NCBI GenBank assembly: GCA_016292785.1
Contig: JAEDFL010000008.1
Coordinates: 1 to 61,456 of the forward strand
Direction of reading: 5' to 3'
Length of the DNA stretch: 61,456 nt
From: Clostridiaceae bacterium
Lineage (GTDB): Bacteria; Bacillota; Clostridia; Oscillospirales; Acutalibacteraceae
The translations under genes were made by a program, and so were the position numbers. Below are positions 50,575 to 59,621 of this stretch, piece after piece. Numbering within the stretch: the stretch's first letter is position 1; every line of letters begins with the position of its first letter. Below the pieces are notes generated by a model that searched no databases, was not told the origin of the DNA, and saw only the letters and a program-made list of their open reading frames with translations.

Positions 50575-51345
50575 TCACCCCTTTGCTTTAATTCCCGATC
50601 GCTGTCTTGCAACCTCGTACATAAGCACTCCTGCCGCAACGGAGGCGTTGAGTGAATTTATTTTTCCTTTCATCGGCATTGAAACGACGAAATCGCATTT
50701 TTCTTTGACAAGTCGGCTTATACCCCTGCCCTCAGAGCCGATGACAAGACCTACGCCGCCGTCATAGTCAACCGAGCACCAGTTTTCGCCGTCCATATCC
50801 GCACCGTAAAACCATATGCCTTTTTCTTTCAGCTCCTCCATTGTCTGTGCGATATTGGCAACCCTGACAACGGGCACATATTCAACCGCTCCTGCCGAAG
50901 CCTTGCCGACAACGTAGCTCAGCGAAGCGTTTCTCCTCTTTGGAATAATAACTCCGTGTACTCCCGTCGCTTCGGCCGTTCTTAGCACAGCGCCGAGATT
51001 GTGCGGATCCTCCAGCTCATCACAAATAACGATAAACGGCTTTTCGCCCCTCTCCTCTGCAAGGGCGAAGATATCGTCCATGCTTGCATATTCATGGGAC
51101 GCCGCATAAGCCGCAACGCCCTGATGAGAGGAGGAATTGCAGAGCATATCGAGCTTTTTCCTGTCAACTTCCTTGATGACAATTCCGAGACTGCGGCACT
51201 TTGCAAGTATCTGACCGATGGAGCCTGCCCTGTCGCCCTTTGAAACAAGCAGGGTGTCGATCGCTCTGCCGCTTTTTAGAGCCTCGGCAACCGCATTTCT
51301 GCCTATAATAAGATCGTCACGTTCCGTACGATTTTCTTTATCCAT
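50575..51345 (-). CDS. rlmB: 23S rRNA 2'-O-ribose methyltransferase RlmB-like (SpoU family)
   Basis: A 256-residue SPOUT-class methyltransferase. The N-terminal substrate-binding domain (IIGRNAVAEALKSGRAIDTL) is followed by the knotted SpoU domain: ICDELEDPHNLGAVLRTAEA, then VIGSEGRGISRLVKEKCD and MPMKGKINSLNASVAAGVLMYE. These are the three SpoU motifs, including the catalytic N and R residues. RlmB methylates G2251 of 23S rRNA in E. coli. Two ATGs are possible (51357, 51345); neither has ideal ribosome-site spacing, and the second gives the usual N-terminus. Confidence 0.9.
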   Translation of the reverse strand: MDKENRTERDDLIIGRNAVAEALKSGRAIDTLLVSKGDRAGSIGQILAKCRSLGIVIKEVDRKKLDMLCNSSSHQGVAAYAASHEYASMDDIFALAEERGEKPFIVICDELEDPHNLGAVLRTAEATGVHGVIIPKRRNASLSYVVGKASAGAVEYVPVVRVANIAQTMEELKEKGIWFYGADMDGENWCSVDYDGGVGLVIGSEGRGISRLVKEKCDFVVSMPMKGKINSLNASVAAGVLMYEVARQRSGIKAKG

Positions 51346-51378
51346 ACTGAAAGTCATTCCTTTTTTCTGCTTTTGCTA

Positions 51379-51408
51379 ATTGTATCATAAATCGGGGACA
51401 AAATACAA
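51379..51408 (-). promoter_or_regulatory. Possible promoter of rlmB
   Basis: On the minus strand: TTGTAT (51403-51408), 18 bases, TACAAT (51379-51384). The match is moderate. Confidence 0.45.
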
Positions 51409-51555
51409 GACAAAACGGCGTATATTTTCAAAGTTCCTCAAATGTTCCCACAAAGCGCATTTTTCTTTCGACCTGTTTTTTGAATTAAGGGTTATAAAAT
51501 ATAGTAGGTATAAATAAAAAATCTGAAATGATAAAAAATATCGGGAGAAAATGCC

Positions 51556-53886
51556 ATGATTAAAACAAGAGTAAAAAATTTCATAACCGTCAAAGCGGAA
51601 GAAAAGCCGACAAAGCTGAAATTCAAGCCTGTACTGAAAACTGCGCTGTCATTTATTTTTGGATTTTTAATGATGAATCCGTTTGTCACGGGAACGTTAT
51701 CTCCGTTTTCCGTTTCGCTCATCGCCTCGCTGTCGGGTATTCAAAGCGTCTCCGCCGCCGTAGGCACGGTTATCGGCTCGTTCGTTTTTTTCGATGCAAC
51801 GGACACGGTAAAATATCTTGCAGTCGCTCTTTTCTGCTGTATGATTAACGAGATATGCCACCGATACTTTGACGCCGAGCTAAACCGATACACGCCCTAT
51901 GTAAATTCTTTTCTCAGTATGCTTGTCATAAGCGGCGCAATAATGTTTGCCACGGGATTTAATCTTGAAACATTTGTGACCGTCATTTATGAGTCCATGC
52001 TCTGCTGCGTCGGAACTTATATTTTTTTGCAGGGAAACGCTCTTGCTTTCGGAGAAAAAGATTTTGCACGGTTTACGACAAGGGAATATATGATAACCCT
52101 ACTGGCGGCAGGAGTTTTGCTGATGCCGTTCTATAAATACACGGTGCTGAATTTTTCCTCCGTCGGAGTTGTATTTTCTTTCGTAATCCTGCTTCTCGGC
52201 AGGCTGAAAAGCGGAAACGGCGGCACGCTTGCAGGAGTGTGCGCCGGTATCTGCGTTGGACTGAGCGGTCAGGTAACCTTTCTCGGCGCAGGGTACGCCC
52301 TTGCAGGACTTCTCTGCGGTGAGCTTTCACGCAAAAGCAAATATCTTTCCGCTGTCGGCTTTATCGGCTGTGTTTCCGTCTGTGCGATGATAGATTCCAC
52401 TCTCAAGGCATATCTTGCGATTGCCGAAGCCGCTGTTGCCTGTGCTGTTTTTCTTCTTCTGCCCGACCGTTTTTATTCCGAGCTTTCGGAAAAGATGAAT
52501 CTGCCTGCGCCCGTATACATAAAAAGCGACAACAGCCGTGTGCTGACCAAAAGACTTTCCGACGCATCCGAGGCAATCACCGAGCTTTCCGACTGCGTGG
52601 ACACGGTTCAGCGCACCTTTGCTCCTCAGCACGAAAAGGAGCTTAAACTCGCAATAAAATCTGCGTGGGATAAGGTCTGCGAAAACTGCGACCTGAAAAA
52701 AAGCTGTCGTGAGGAAATCCGCTGTCCCTCCGACGAGACAATAGAAAAAATTACTCAGGCATTGTCAAGTCACGCACAGCTTTGCGAAATTCATTTCCCG
52801 AAAAACTTTTCCGAATCCTGCTACTGCTTCGACGAGATGAAAGAAAAAATCAACCTCCGTTATCTTTGTTATACCGCTTCGCTCGGAGCGCAGGGCAAGG
52901 TGGATCAGATGCAGGGGCTGATGTCCGACCAATTCAAAAGCATGGCGGATATTCTCAGGGACATCGCCTGCGACTTTGACGAGGATCACAGCTTCAATGC
53001 GGAGATCACCGAGATTTGCAGTACGGAGGCAAGAGAATCGGGGCTGAACACGATCGGCTGTGAAAGCTACCTCGACAAATTCGGCAGAGTGAATATCAGT
53101 CTGAACATTTCACGTCCGAGGGAAAACTTCAACGTCACTCGGTTTACCGAAGCTCTTTCGATGGCAACGGGATCAACGCTCGACCTGCCCGAAATTGACG
53201 ACAGGGGCGACGAGTGTACGCTGAAATTCAGTCAGGAGATGATATTCGGCGTTGACGTCGGAGCGTTCAGCCGTTCGACAGACGATATAAAGGTCTGCGG
53301 CGATTATTACAGAAGCTTCCGTGACGCAAACGGCAGACACATCACCGTTCTCAGCGACGGTATGGGTACGGGAAGCCGTGCGGCGGTTGATTCGGCAATG
53401 GCGGCGGAGCTTTTCTCCAAGCTGATAAAATCGGGACTTAGCTTTGACTGCGCCCTGCCTATTGCAAACTCCGCCCTGCTTGTGAAAAGCTCGGACGAAT
53501 CGCTCGCAACCCTCGACGTAATATGCGTTGACCTTTACACGGGAAAAACGGATTTTATGAAGGCAGGCGCCGCCGTGACCTATATCCGTCACCGTGACAG
53601 CGTTGCCGCACTTGAGCAGGCTTCTCTGCCGATAGGAATTTTGCGTGAGATCAGTTTTTCCAAAGCGACGGCTAAGCTCGACAGCGGAGATATAATACTT
53701 ATGGTTTCCGACGGAATACTCGGAGACTGCAACGGATGGATTCAGCAGGAGCTGAAGCTCTGGGATATGAGCAAAAGTCCGAGAGAGCTTGCCGAGTATA
53801 TTGTTAACTCAGCCTGTGAGCGCAAGCTTGGCAAGCACCGTGACGATATGACTGCCGTTGCGATTTATATAAAAGCAAACGTATAA
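51556..53886 (+). CDS. spoIIE: Stage II sporulation protein E, phosphatase
   Basis: A 776-residue SpoIIE. About ten membrane helices fill residues 30-300, a middle region with a Cys-rich patch (CENCDLKKSCREEIRCP) follows, and the C-terminus is a PP2C-type phosphatase domain. The phosphatase motifs are VCGDYYRSF, LSDGMGTGSRA, and MVSDGILGD through HRDDMTAVAI, with the metal-binding Asp residues intact. SpoIIE dephosphorylates SpoIIAA to free sigma-F in the forespore and acts at the polar septum. The ATG at 51556 has GGGAG 8 bases upstream. Upstream TTCGACC resembles half of a Spo0A box, but I do not see a clear promoter. Its presence means the organism probably sporulates. Confidence 0.95.
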   Translation: MIKTRVKNFITVKAEEKPTKLKFKPVLKTALSFIFGFLMMNPFVTGTLSPFSVSLIASLSGIQSVSAAVGTVIGSFVFFDATDTVKYLAVALFCCMINEICHRYFDAELNRYTPYVNSFLSMLVISGAIMFATGFNLETFVTVIYESMLCCVGTYIFLQGNALAFGEKDFARFTTREYMITLLAAGVLLMPFYKYTVLNFSSVGVVFSFVILLLGRLKSGNGGTLAGVCAGICVGLSGQVTFLGAGYALAGLLCGELSRKSKYLSAVGFIGCVSVCAMIDSTLKAYLAIAEAAVACAVFLLLPDRFYSELSEKMNLPAPVYIKSDNSRVLTKRLSDASEAITELSDCVDTVQRTFAPQHEKELKLAIKSAWDKVCENCDLKKSCREEIRCPSDETIEKITQALSSHAQLCEIHFPKNFSESCYCFDEMKEKINLRYLCYTASLGAQGKVDQMQGLMSDQFKSMADILRDIACDFDEDHSFNAEITEICSTEARESGLNTIGCESYLDKFGRVNISLNISRPRENFNVTRFTEALSMATGSTLDLPEIDDRGDECTLKFSQEMIFGVDVGAFSRSTDDIKVCGDYYRSFRDANGRHITVLSDGMGTGSRAAVDSAMAAELFSKLIKSGLSFDCALPIANSALLVKSSDESLATLDVICVDLYTGKTDFMKAGAAVTYIRHRDSVAALEQASLPIGILREISFSKATAKLDSGDIILMVSDGILGDCNGWIQQELKLWDMSKSPRELAEYIVNSACERKLGKHRDDMTAVAIYIKANV

Positions 53887-53888
53887 AG

Positions 53889-54099
53889 GGGGCTGTTGCA
53901 TTAAGATGAAGAAGCCGTTTTCTTCCGATGCCCGGCGTATGTGTATACGTCAAATCGGAAAAAACGGCTAAAAAGAAACATTAAATATTATAATTTGTTC
54001 TTAATAAGAAATGTCAAGGCTTGTATCGGTAAGAACTCCAATACAAGCCTTTCAATTTAATTGTTGTTTCTTTTGTTCTTCGCTTAGTGCGACAGTCCC
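53889..54099. mobile_element. MITE-like element of about 211 bp after spoIIE
   Basis: The left end GGGGCTGTTGCATTAAG and the right end, read inverted, GGGACTGTCGCACTAAG, form imperfect terminal inverted repeats that continue into GAAGAA on both sides. The GGG-CTGT-GCA ends resemble those of IS1182-like elements (from memory). It begins two bases after the spoIIE stop codon. Inside are a 57-base imperfect nested hairpin (53913-53969) and a perfect hairpin (54016-54051). There is no coding capacity. No clear target-site duplication is seen. Confidence 0.5.
54016..54051. terminator. Hairpin between convergent genes, likely two-way terminator
   Basis: AAGGCTTGTAT pairs perfectly with ATACAAGCCTT, with TTCAATTT on the plus side. 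It separates spoIIE from the minus-strand metallophosphoesterase. It is inside the MITE-like element, which may have brought it. Confidence 0.6.
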
Positions 54100-54115
54100 A
54101 TCTGTTTAGTGTTAT

Positions 54116-55303
54116 TTAAAATACATATCCTGCGATAAGTTTAAGAAGTGCAAACGGGATATACTTCAGAGCGCAGGTGATCTGTTCCCAGACATTCTTT
54201 GAAGCATACATATTATAATGGTTCATTGCCATCTTGCTTGAGCCGAAGATATCCTTCCACTGAATGAGATGAGTTTCATATGTTGAGGTATCATTCTCGT
54301 CAATGTCGATAACTCTGAACGCTCTGTCCTCGTTGCCGTAGCTTGAGAAAGTGAAGCCGGGAGTTGCAACAAGGTCAACGCCCTGATAGCTGACCTCAAA
54401 GCTGTTGTTATGGTCATGACCGAAGAACATTGCAACAACGTCGCCCTGATCACGCATTGCCGTAAACTCCTTGCTGTCTCTTGTGCCGGGGCACGGCCAC
54501 TCCTTGAAGTAACCTGTCTTGTAGCACTCGTCCTTAAACTTGTAGAATGTACCGTTATTCGGCATTGAGTTCGGAGTACCCTCCGGACACTCCTCAAGAG
54601 CATCAAGAATTTCTCTTACGATAATGTGCTGGAAAGCCATTGACGGAACGGGCTGACCGCCGTTAGCCGCTTTAAGCTCGTTTGACTTGTTGACATACCA
54701 CTCAACCTGATCGTCGTGAACATAGTCGTATCCGCCCAGCTCCTCGTCATAGGTGTTGGAGTCAACCATCCAGAGATTGTAAGCTACCTTATATGCGTTT
54801 GTTGAAGAATAGATCGGAAGATTATGAGTGCCGCAGCCGTAAAGCTCAGGCTCTGCGTCATAACCTACAAAGCAATCATATTCCTGATACATCTCAAGTA
54901 TTTCTTCCTTGGTGACCTTTATGCCTTCATCGTCATGGTTGCCGAAAGTCATTGTAACGGGGATGCCGTACTTCTCAAAGATCGACATATACTCGTCGAT
55001 AGCTTTCTTTGCAAGAGCCTTGTCGACACAGCCGAGCACGTTTGTACCTGTTGAATAGCCTGCAAAGTTGTCACCTGTGAGTACGATAAGGTCTGGCTGT
55101 TCCTTTTCAATAGCCGCCTTGATAAAATCCTTTACAACGGTGTTGAGTGAAAAGTTGTCCTGAAGGTCTGCCATTTGCATAATTCTGAACTTTCCGTCAG
55201 CGTTAAAGCGAAGCGACGGATCTGATTTTTTTGCCGAAATGCCGATTGCAAAGGTCGAGAAAAGCATAACGGCGGCCACAATGATTGACAGTGCTTTTTT
55301 CAT
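54116..55303 (-). CDS. Secreted metallophosphoesterase
   Basis: A 395-residue exported calcineurin-like phosphoesterase. The start at 55303 has GAGGAG 7 bases upstream and opens a signal peptide (MKKALSIIVAAVMLFSTFAI, cleavage near ISA-KK). Metal-binding motifs are in order: RIMQMADLQDN, LIVLTGDN, TFGNHDDEG and FFGHDHNN. It resembles the Dcr2/purple-acid-like group with an inserted region before the last motif. The C-terminal part ends with a weakly hydrophobic stretch (IPFALLKLIAGYVF). It differs from the phosphoesterase at 23804 in domain layout, so the two are not recent duplicates. It is last in the typA-ribF-udg run, 13 bases after udg. Confidence 0.87.
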   Translation of the reverse strand: MKKALSIIVAAVMLFSTFAIGISAKKSDPSLRFNADGKFRIMQMADLQDNFSLNTVVKDFIKAAIEKEQPDLIVLTGDNFAGYSTGTNVLGCVDKALAKKAIDEYMSIFEKYGIPVTMTFGNHDDEGIKVTKEEILEMYQEYDCFVGYDAEPELYGCGTHNLPIYSSTNAYKVAYNLWMVDSNTYDEELGGYDYVHDDQVEWYVNKSNELKAANGGQPVPSMAFQHIIVREILDALEECPEGTPNSMPNNGTFYKFKDECYKTGYFKEWPCPGTRDSKEFTAMRDQGDVVAMFFGHDHNNSFEVSYQGVDLVATPGFTFSSYGNEDRAFRVIDIDENDTSTYETHLIQWKDIFGSSKMAMNHYNMYASKNVWEQITCALKYIPFALLKLIAGYVF

Positions 55304-55316
55304 GGTTGTTCTCCTC

Positions 55317-55889
55317 TCAGTATGTGTGTTCGCACAATTCATTAATTTTATCTCTCAGCCTGAGGAAATCCTCGAGCGCCTGAGGCTTATTGTTGGGGTT
55401 GCGAAGCAGGGCGGCGGGGTGGAATGTGCCCATCATAAGCACGCCGTTTTTCTCGATAAACTCTCCGTGCTGTTTCGTAACCTTGAAATCCGGACCGATA
55501 AGCCGCTGTGCGGAAATTCTTCCGACGCAGACAATGATCTTCGGTCTCATCAGCCGCACCTGTTCCCTGAGCCACGTTATGCAGGCGTCCTGCTCCTCGG
55601 GCTTGGGATCACGGTTGTGCGGCGGTCTGCATTTGACCATATTTGCTATGTAAATATTTTTCTTCCTGTCAAGTCCGATTGCGTCGAGGTATTTGTCAAG
55701 GAGCTGTCCGCTTCTGCCGACGAAAGGCTCACCCTTGAGATCCTCCTGTTCGCCGGGTCCCTCGCCGATAAAAAGCACCTCGGCTTTTTCATTTCCGACG
55801 CCGAAAACAAGATTTGTTCTTGTTGCGCCAAGCTCACACCTTTGGCAACCCATGCACTCGTGTTTCAGCTCGTCCCAGTTGTTATACAT
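55317..55889 (-). CDS. Uracil-DNA glycosylase, family 4 (iron-sulfur)
   Basis: A 190-residue type 4 uracil-DNA glycosylase, which removes uracil from DNA in base-excision repair. The N-terminal CMGCQRCELG and KCRPPHNRDPKPEEQDAC supply the [4Fe-4S] cysteines. Catalytic blocks are GEGPGEQEDLKGEPFVGRSG and HPAALLRNP. The ATG at 55889 has GAGG 7 bases upstream and overlaps the ribF stop by one base (TGATG). Confidence 0.93.
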   Translation of the reverse strand: MYNNWDELKHECMGCQRCELGATRTNLVFGVGNEKAEVLFIGEGPGEQEDLKGEPFVGRSGQLLDKYLDAIGLDRKKNIYIANMVKCRPPHNRDPKPEEQDACITWLREQVRLMRPKIIVCVGRISAQRLIGPDFKVTKQHGEFIEKNGVLMMGTFHPAALLRNPNNKPQALEDFLRLRDKINELCEHTY

Positions 55890-56767
55890 CACCGCACCTC
55901 TTTCGCATCGGATTTTATCTGACGGGCAAGCTCGTCAAAGGAGGAAAACTTCTTTTCAGGTCTAATGAATTTTATCAGCCTGACATCGACGTTTTCGCCG
56001 TAAATATCTCTGTCAAAATCCAGAATGTGTGTTTCGCTCAGAATTTTTTCCGTACCGACGGTCGGACGTTTTCCGACATTCGTAACTCCCTTAAACTTTT
56101 CGCCTTTCACGGTAACAACGGACTGATAAACACCGAATCTCGGCATCGCAAGCTCCTCGGGAATAATCTGATTGATCGTCGGGAAGCCGAGTACACGACC
56201 TCTCTTGTCGCCGTCGATAACACGGGAGGAAAATCCAAACGGGCGACCGAGCATTTTATTTGCTTTTTCGATTTCACCGTTTTCAATAAAAGCTCTGATC
56301 TTTGTCGAGCTTACCGCACAGCGGTCAACATCGACCTCGCCCGACACCCTGCATTGCAGTCCGAGCCTTCCGCAGATTTCACTCATCGTCTGCGCCGTGC
56401 CCAAAGCGCCCTTGCCGAAGCGGTAATTGTAGCCGCAGCATACAGCCGCCGCACCGAGCCTGCCGACAAGAATTTTTTCAACAAAATCTGACGGCGAAAG
56501 ATCCCTTATTTCATTAAAAACAAGCGTTTCAATTCCTAATCCGTTTTCATTTATAATACGGTTGCGTTCCGTCACGGTCATAAGCATCGCAGGAGCCTTG
56601 CCCGTAATCGCTTTAAGGCTGTGCTCGTCAAAGAGAACGGCAACGGGCAGAAGCCCCTCGCTTTCAAAGCTCTTTGCCGCTTCGAGCACCGCCATATGAC
56701 CGACGTGCATACCGTCAAAGTTGCCGAGAGCAACCGCTGTTCTGTTTGCATTGTTTCCGTCTGTCAT
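55889..56767 (-). CDS. ribF: Bifunctional riboflavin kinase/FAD synthetase
   Basis: A 292-residue RibF. The N-terminal nucleotidyltransferase domain (ALGNFDGMHVGHMAVLE, with the HxGH motif) makes FAD from FMN. The C-terminal kinase domain (DGDKRGRVLGFPTINQ and GVTNVGKRPTVG) makes FMN from riboflavin. Length is normal. It lies 33 bases after typA and is translationally coupled to the uracil-DNA glycosylase. Confidence 0.94.
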   Translation of the reverse strand: MTDGNNANRTAVALGNFDGMHVGHMAVLEAAKSFESEGLLPVAVLFDEHSLKAITGKAPAMLMTVTERNRIINENGLGIETLVFNEIRDLSPSDFVEKILVGRLGAAAVCCGYNYRFGKGALGTAQTMSEICGRLGLQCRVSGEVDVDRCAVSSTKIRAFIENGEIEKANKMLGRPFGFSSRVIDGDKRGRVLGFPTINQIIPEELAMPRFGVYQSVVTVKGEKFKGVTNVGKRPTVGTEKILSETHILDFDRDIYGENVDVRLIKFIRPEKKFSSFDELARQIKSDAKEVR

Positions 56768-56800
56768 AAGCTCACCGAATTTATTATATATAATAATGTA

Positions 56801-58621
56801 TTATTTTTTCCTGAACATCTGCTTCATTCTCAGCTCCTTGGAAAGCACACGCTTGCGGAGTCTGAGTGATTCGGGCGTTACCTCAAGAAGCTCATCGTCC
56901 TTGATGAACTCCATTGACTGCTCAAGGCTGAGTGTTGAATGGGGAACAAGACGAAGTGCGTCATCGCTTCCTGCGGCTCTGGTATTGGTCATCTGCTTTT
57001 TCTTGCAGACGTTGCAGACGATGTCCTCGTTTCTTGAACATTCGCCGACTATCATACCCTCATAAACCTCAACGCCCGGTCCGATGAACAGACGTCCTCT
57101 GTCCTGAGTGTTGAAAAGACCGTAGCCCGTGCTTGTGCCTGTTTCGTGAACGACAATCGAGCCTCGTTCTCTTGTCTGGATATCGCCCTTGTAAGGCTCA
57201 TAGCCTGCAAAGAGCTGATTCATTATTCCGTTTCCGTTCGTGTCCGTCATAAACTCCGAGCGGTAGCCGATAAGTCCCCTTGACGGGATTTTAAACTCAA
57301 GGTGAGTAGCTCCGCCGTCTCTCGAACCCATATTTTCAAGCTCGCCCCTGCGTGAGCCGAGCTTTTCGATAACCGAGCCGACATACTGTTCGGGAACTTC
57401 GATAATAAGCAGCTCCATCGGCTCGCAGAGCTGACCGTTTATTGTTTTATAGATAACCTCGGGGCGTGAAACCTGGAACTCATAGCCCTGACGGCGCATT
57501 GTTTCAATAAGAATGGAGAGATGAAGCTCGCCTCGTCCCGACACCTTGAAGGTATCCGTGGAGTCGGTCTCCTCAACCCTCATGCTGACGTTTGTTTCGA
57601 CCTCCTTGAAAAGTCGGTCACGGAGGTTTCTCGATGTGACAAACTTGCCCTCACGACCTGCAAACGGACTGTCGTTGACGATGAAATTCATTGAAATTGT
57701 CGGCTCGTCGATTTTGACAAACGGGAGCGGCTCAATACATTCGGGATCGCAGGCGGTTTCTCCGATCTCGATATCCGCAATGCCCGAAACGCATACGATA
57801 TCGCCCATCATTGCGCTTTCAACCTCAACTCTTTTAAGTCCCTCAAACTGATAAAGCCTTGAGATTTTAACATTCTCCTGCTCACCGTCCTGCTTGCAGA
57901 GTACAACGCTTTCGCCACGGAGAATTTTTCCTCTTTCAACTCTGCCTACGCCGATCCTGCCGATGTAATCGTCATAATCAAGGCTTGAGAAAAGTATCTG
58001 TAACGGTCCGTCAATTTCTCCGTCAGGAGCGTCGATATGCTCAAGTATAGCGTCAAGAAGCGGTCTCATATCGCCCTCACGAACAGTCGGATCAAGCGAG
58101 GAATAGCCGTCCTTTGCCGAAGCATAGACAACGGGAAATTCTATCTGATCCTCGTCCGCACCAAGCTCGATGAAAAGGTCAAGCACCTCGTCAATTACCT
58201 CATCAGGTCTTGCTCCGGGACGGTCGATCTTGTTGACTACAACAAGAACCTTCTTTTTGAGATTGAGAGCCTTTTTAAGAACAAATCTTGTCTGCGGCAT
58301 ACAGCCCTCGAAAGCGTCAACAAGGAGCAGAACTCCGTCAACCATCATCAGGATACGCTCAACCTCTCCGCCGAAATCGGCGTGACCGGGGGTATCAACA
58401 ATATTTATCTTTGTGTTTTTGTAATGAACCGATGTGTTTTTGGAAAGGATTGTAATTCCACGCTCTCTTTCAAGGTCGTTGGAATCCATAACCCTCTCCT
58501 GAACCTGCTCGTTCTCACGGAATGTACCGCTCTGTTTGAGAAGCTCGTCAACAAGCGTTGTCTTGCCGTGGTCGACGTGAGCAATAATTGCAACGTTTCT
58601 GAGGTTTTCTCTTTTTGACAT
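56801..58621 (-). CDS. typA: Ribosome-associated GTPase TypA/BipA
   Basis: A 606-residue translational GTPase. G motifs: IAHVDHGKTTLVD (G1), RGITI (G2), DTPGHADFGGEVER (G3), NKIDRPGARPDEV (G4) and the SAKDG block (G5). Domains II, III and V follow, then the BipA-specific C-terminal domain (FNTQDRGRLFIGPG). It binds ribosomes and helps assembly or growth under stress. AAAGGTGATACT precedes the ATG. It heads the minus-strand run typA-ribF-udg-metallophosphoesterase. Confidence 0.96.
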   Translation of the reverse strand: MSKRENLRNVAIIAHVDHGKTTLVDELLKQSGTFRENEQVQERVMDSNDLERERGITILSKNTSVHYKNTKINIVDTPGHADFGGEVERILMMVDGVLLLVDAFEGCMPQTRFVLKKALNLKKKVLVVVNKIDRPGARPDEVIDEVLDLFIELGADEDQIEFPVVYASAKDGYSSLDPTVREGDMRPLLDAILEHIDAPDGEIDGPLQILFSSLDYDDYIGRIGVGRVERGKILRGESVVLCKQDGEQENVKISRLYQFEGLKRVEVESAMMGDIVCVSGIADIEIGETACDPECIEPLPFVKIDEPTISMNFIVNDSPFAGREGKFVTSRNLRDRLFKEVETNVSMRVEETDSTDTFKVSGRGELHLSILIETMRRQGYEFQVSRPEVIYKTINGQLCEPMELLIIEVPEQYVGSVIEKLGSRRGELENMGSRDGGATHLEFKIPSRGLIGYRSEFMTDTNGNGIMNQLFAGYEPYKGDIQTRERGSIVVHETGTSTGYGLFNTQDRGRLFIGPGVEVYEGMIVGECSRNEDIVCNVCKKKQMTNTRAAGSDDALRLVPHSTLSLEQSMEFIKDDELLEVTPESLRLRKRVLSKELRMKQMFRKK

Positions 58622-58642
58622 AGTATCACCTTTCGTAATCCC

Positions 58643-58704
58643 GTGGTTCGAGTTCTTGCAAAGTCCGGCAAAGCTTGCGTAGATTTTGCAAAAATTCGAG
58701 CCAC
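58643..58704 (-). other. Possible hairpin in the typA leader
   Basis: GTGGTTCGAG and TTCGAGCCAC, about 40 bases apart, can pair with two weak positions. The hairpin would lie in the untranslated leader of typA. No T run follows, so a terminator is unlikely. Confidence 0.3.
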
Positions 58705-58723
58705 TTAACTTTATGATTAGTAT

Positions 58724-58752
58724 ATTTTAATATATTATCTGTTCATAGTCAA
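58724..58752 (-). promoter_or_regulatory. Promoter of typA
   Basis: On the minus strand: TTGACT (58747-58752), 17 bases, TAAAAT (58724-58729). Confidence 0.65.
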
Positions 58753-58835
58753 GTTTTATAATCCGAAATTTTATTCTGAAAAATGCGATTTGTTTTACTT
58801 TTTTATTATTATGACTTAATATTGTTTAATAGAGA

Positions 58836-58864
58836 TTGAATTTTCATTTACAGTCTGCTATAAT
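58836..58864 (+). promoter_or_regulatory. Promoter of the dockerin protein gene
   Basis: TTGAAT (58836-58841), 17 bases, TATAAT (58859-58864), 36 bases before the start codon. Confidence 0.7.
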
Positions 58865-58899
58865 TAAAAAAATAAGTCATAAGGATGTAAGCGGAAAGA

Positions 58900-59613
58900 A
58901 TGAATCATACGGTTGTAAAAAAGAGAAAAAGAAAAAAAATAGATTCAAAAAGAATAATTATCGTTATGCTTTCGCTGGCTGTGCTTTTTGCCGCACTTGC
59001 GGTGATAATCCACCTGACAACAAGGGTAACGAACGAATCCTATGCAAAATGTGCTGTCGGTGATGTCAACGGAGACGGAAAGATCAATTCCGCCGACTCG
59101 GTTTGTATAATCAAAAATATGATCGGTGAACAGGAGCTTTTTGATAATCAGCTCAAGCTTGCAGATGTCAACTCCGACGGAATCGTCAATTCAACCGATG
59201 CTCTGCTTATTCTCAGATATTCGGTCGGCGACATCTCGTCAATCCCTTACGACGCTCAGAAGGAACAGCTTCTTAACAGCTCGCTGAAGCGCAAGCAGAC
59301 CGTCACCGCCGGCAAATTTACCTCGACGGCGCAGATTGTCAACGAATGGGATAACAACGACGGCACTCATTCATATCAGGTGAACCTGACGATCCGAAAC
59401 GATTCCGACAGCGACTCCGGCTCATGGAAGGCGGCAATAAGCTTTGACAAGGAAATTGTTTCGCTCTCTAAAAGCTGGGACTGCAACACCTTTGTCGAGG
59501 GCAAAAGCGTAACCCTCGGCGGTGAGGATATTGCGGCAGGAGAAACGGCAAACTGCGGATTTATTTTTTCCGCTGAAAAAGATATAATTTTAACTAAATT
59601 GACAGTGAGGTAA
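58900..59613 (+). CDS. Membrane-anchored dockerin protein with CBM-like domain
   Basis: A 237-residue protein. A very basic start (VVKKRKRKKIDSKR) and one membrane helix (IIIVMLSLAVLFAALAVIIHL) form an uncleaved-looking anchor. A type I dockerin follows at residues 52-110 with both calcium loops (DVNGDGKINSADSV and DVNSDGIVNSTDAL). After a linker comes a C-terminal domain of about 100 residues resembling family 2 carbohydrate-binding modules (GSWKAAISFDKEI and SWDCNTFVEGKSVTLGG). Dockerins bind cohesins in cellulosomes, but lone dockerins also occur in proteins unrelated to cellulose. No cohesin gene is in the window. AGCGGAAAGA precedes the ATG. Confidence 0.82.
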   Translation: MNHTVVKKRKRKKIDSKRIIIVMLSLAVLFAALAVIIHLTTRVTNESYAKCAVGDVNGDGKINSADSVCIIKNMIGEQELFDNQLKLADVNSDGIVNSTDALLILRYSVGDISSIPYDAQKEQLLNSSLKRKQTVTAGKFTSTAQIVNEWDNNDGTHSYQVNLTIRNDSDSDSGSWKAAISFDKEIVSLSKSWDCNTFVEGKSVTLGGEDIAAGETANCGFIFSAEKDIILTKLTVR

Positions 59614-59621
59614 AAAAAGCT

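Noticed and set aside
53913..53969. Hairpin as the spoIIE terminator
   Set aside because: The long imperfect stem is followed by AAAAAG rather than a T run, on either strand. The perfect hairpin at 54016 is a better candidate.
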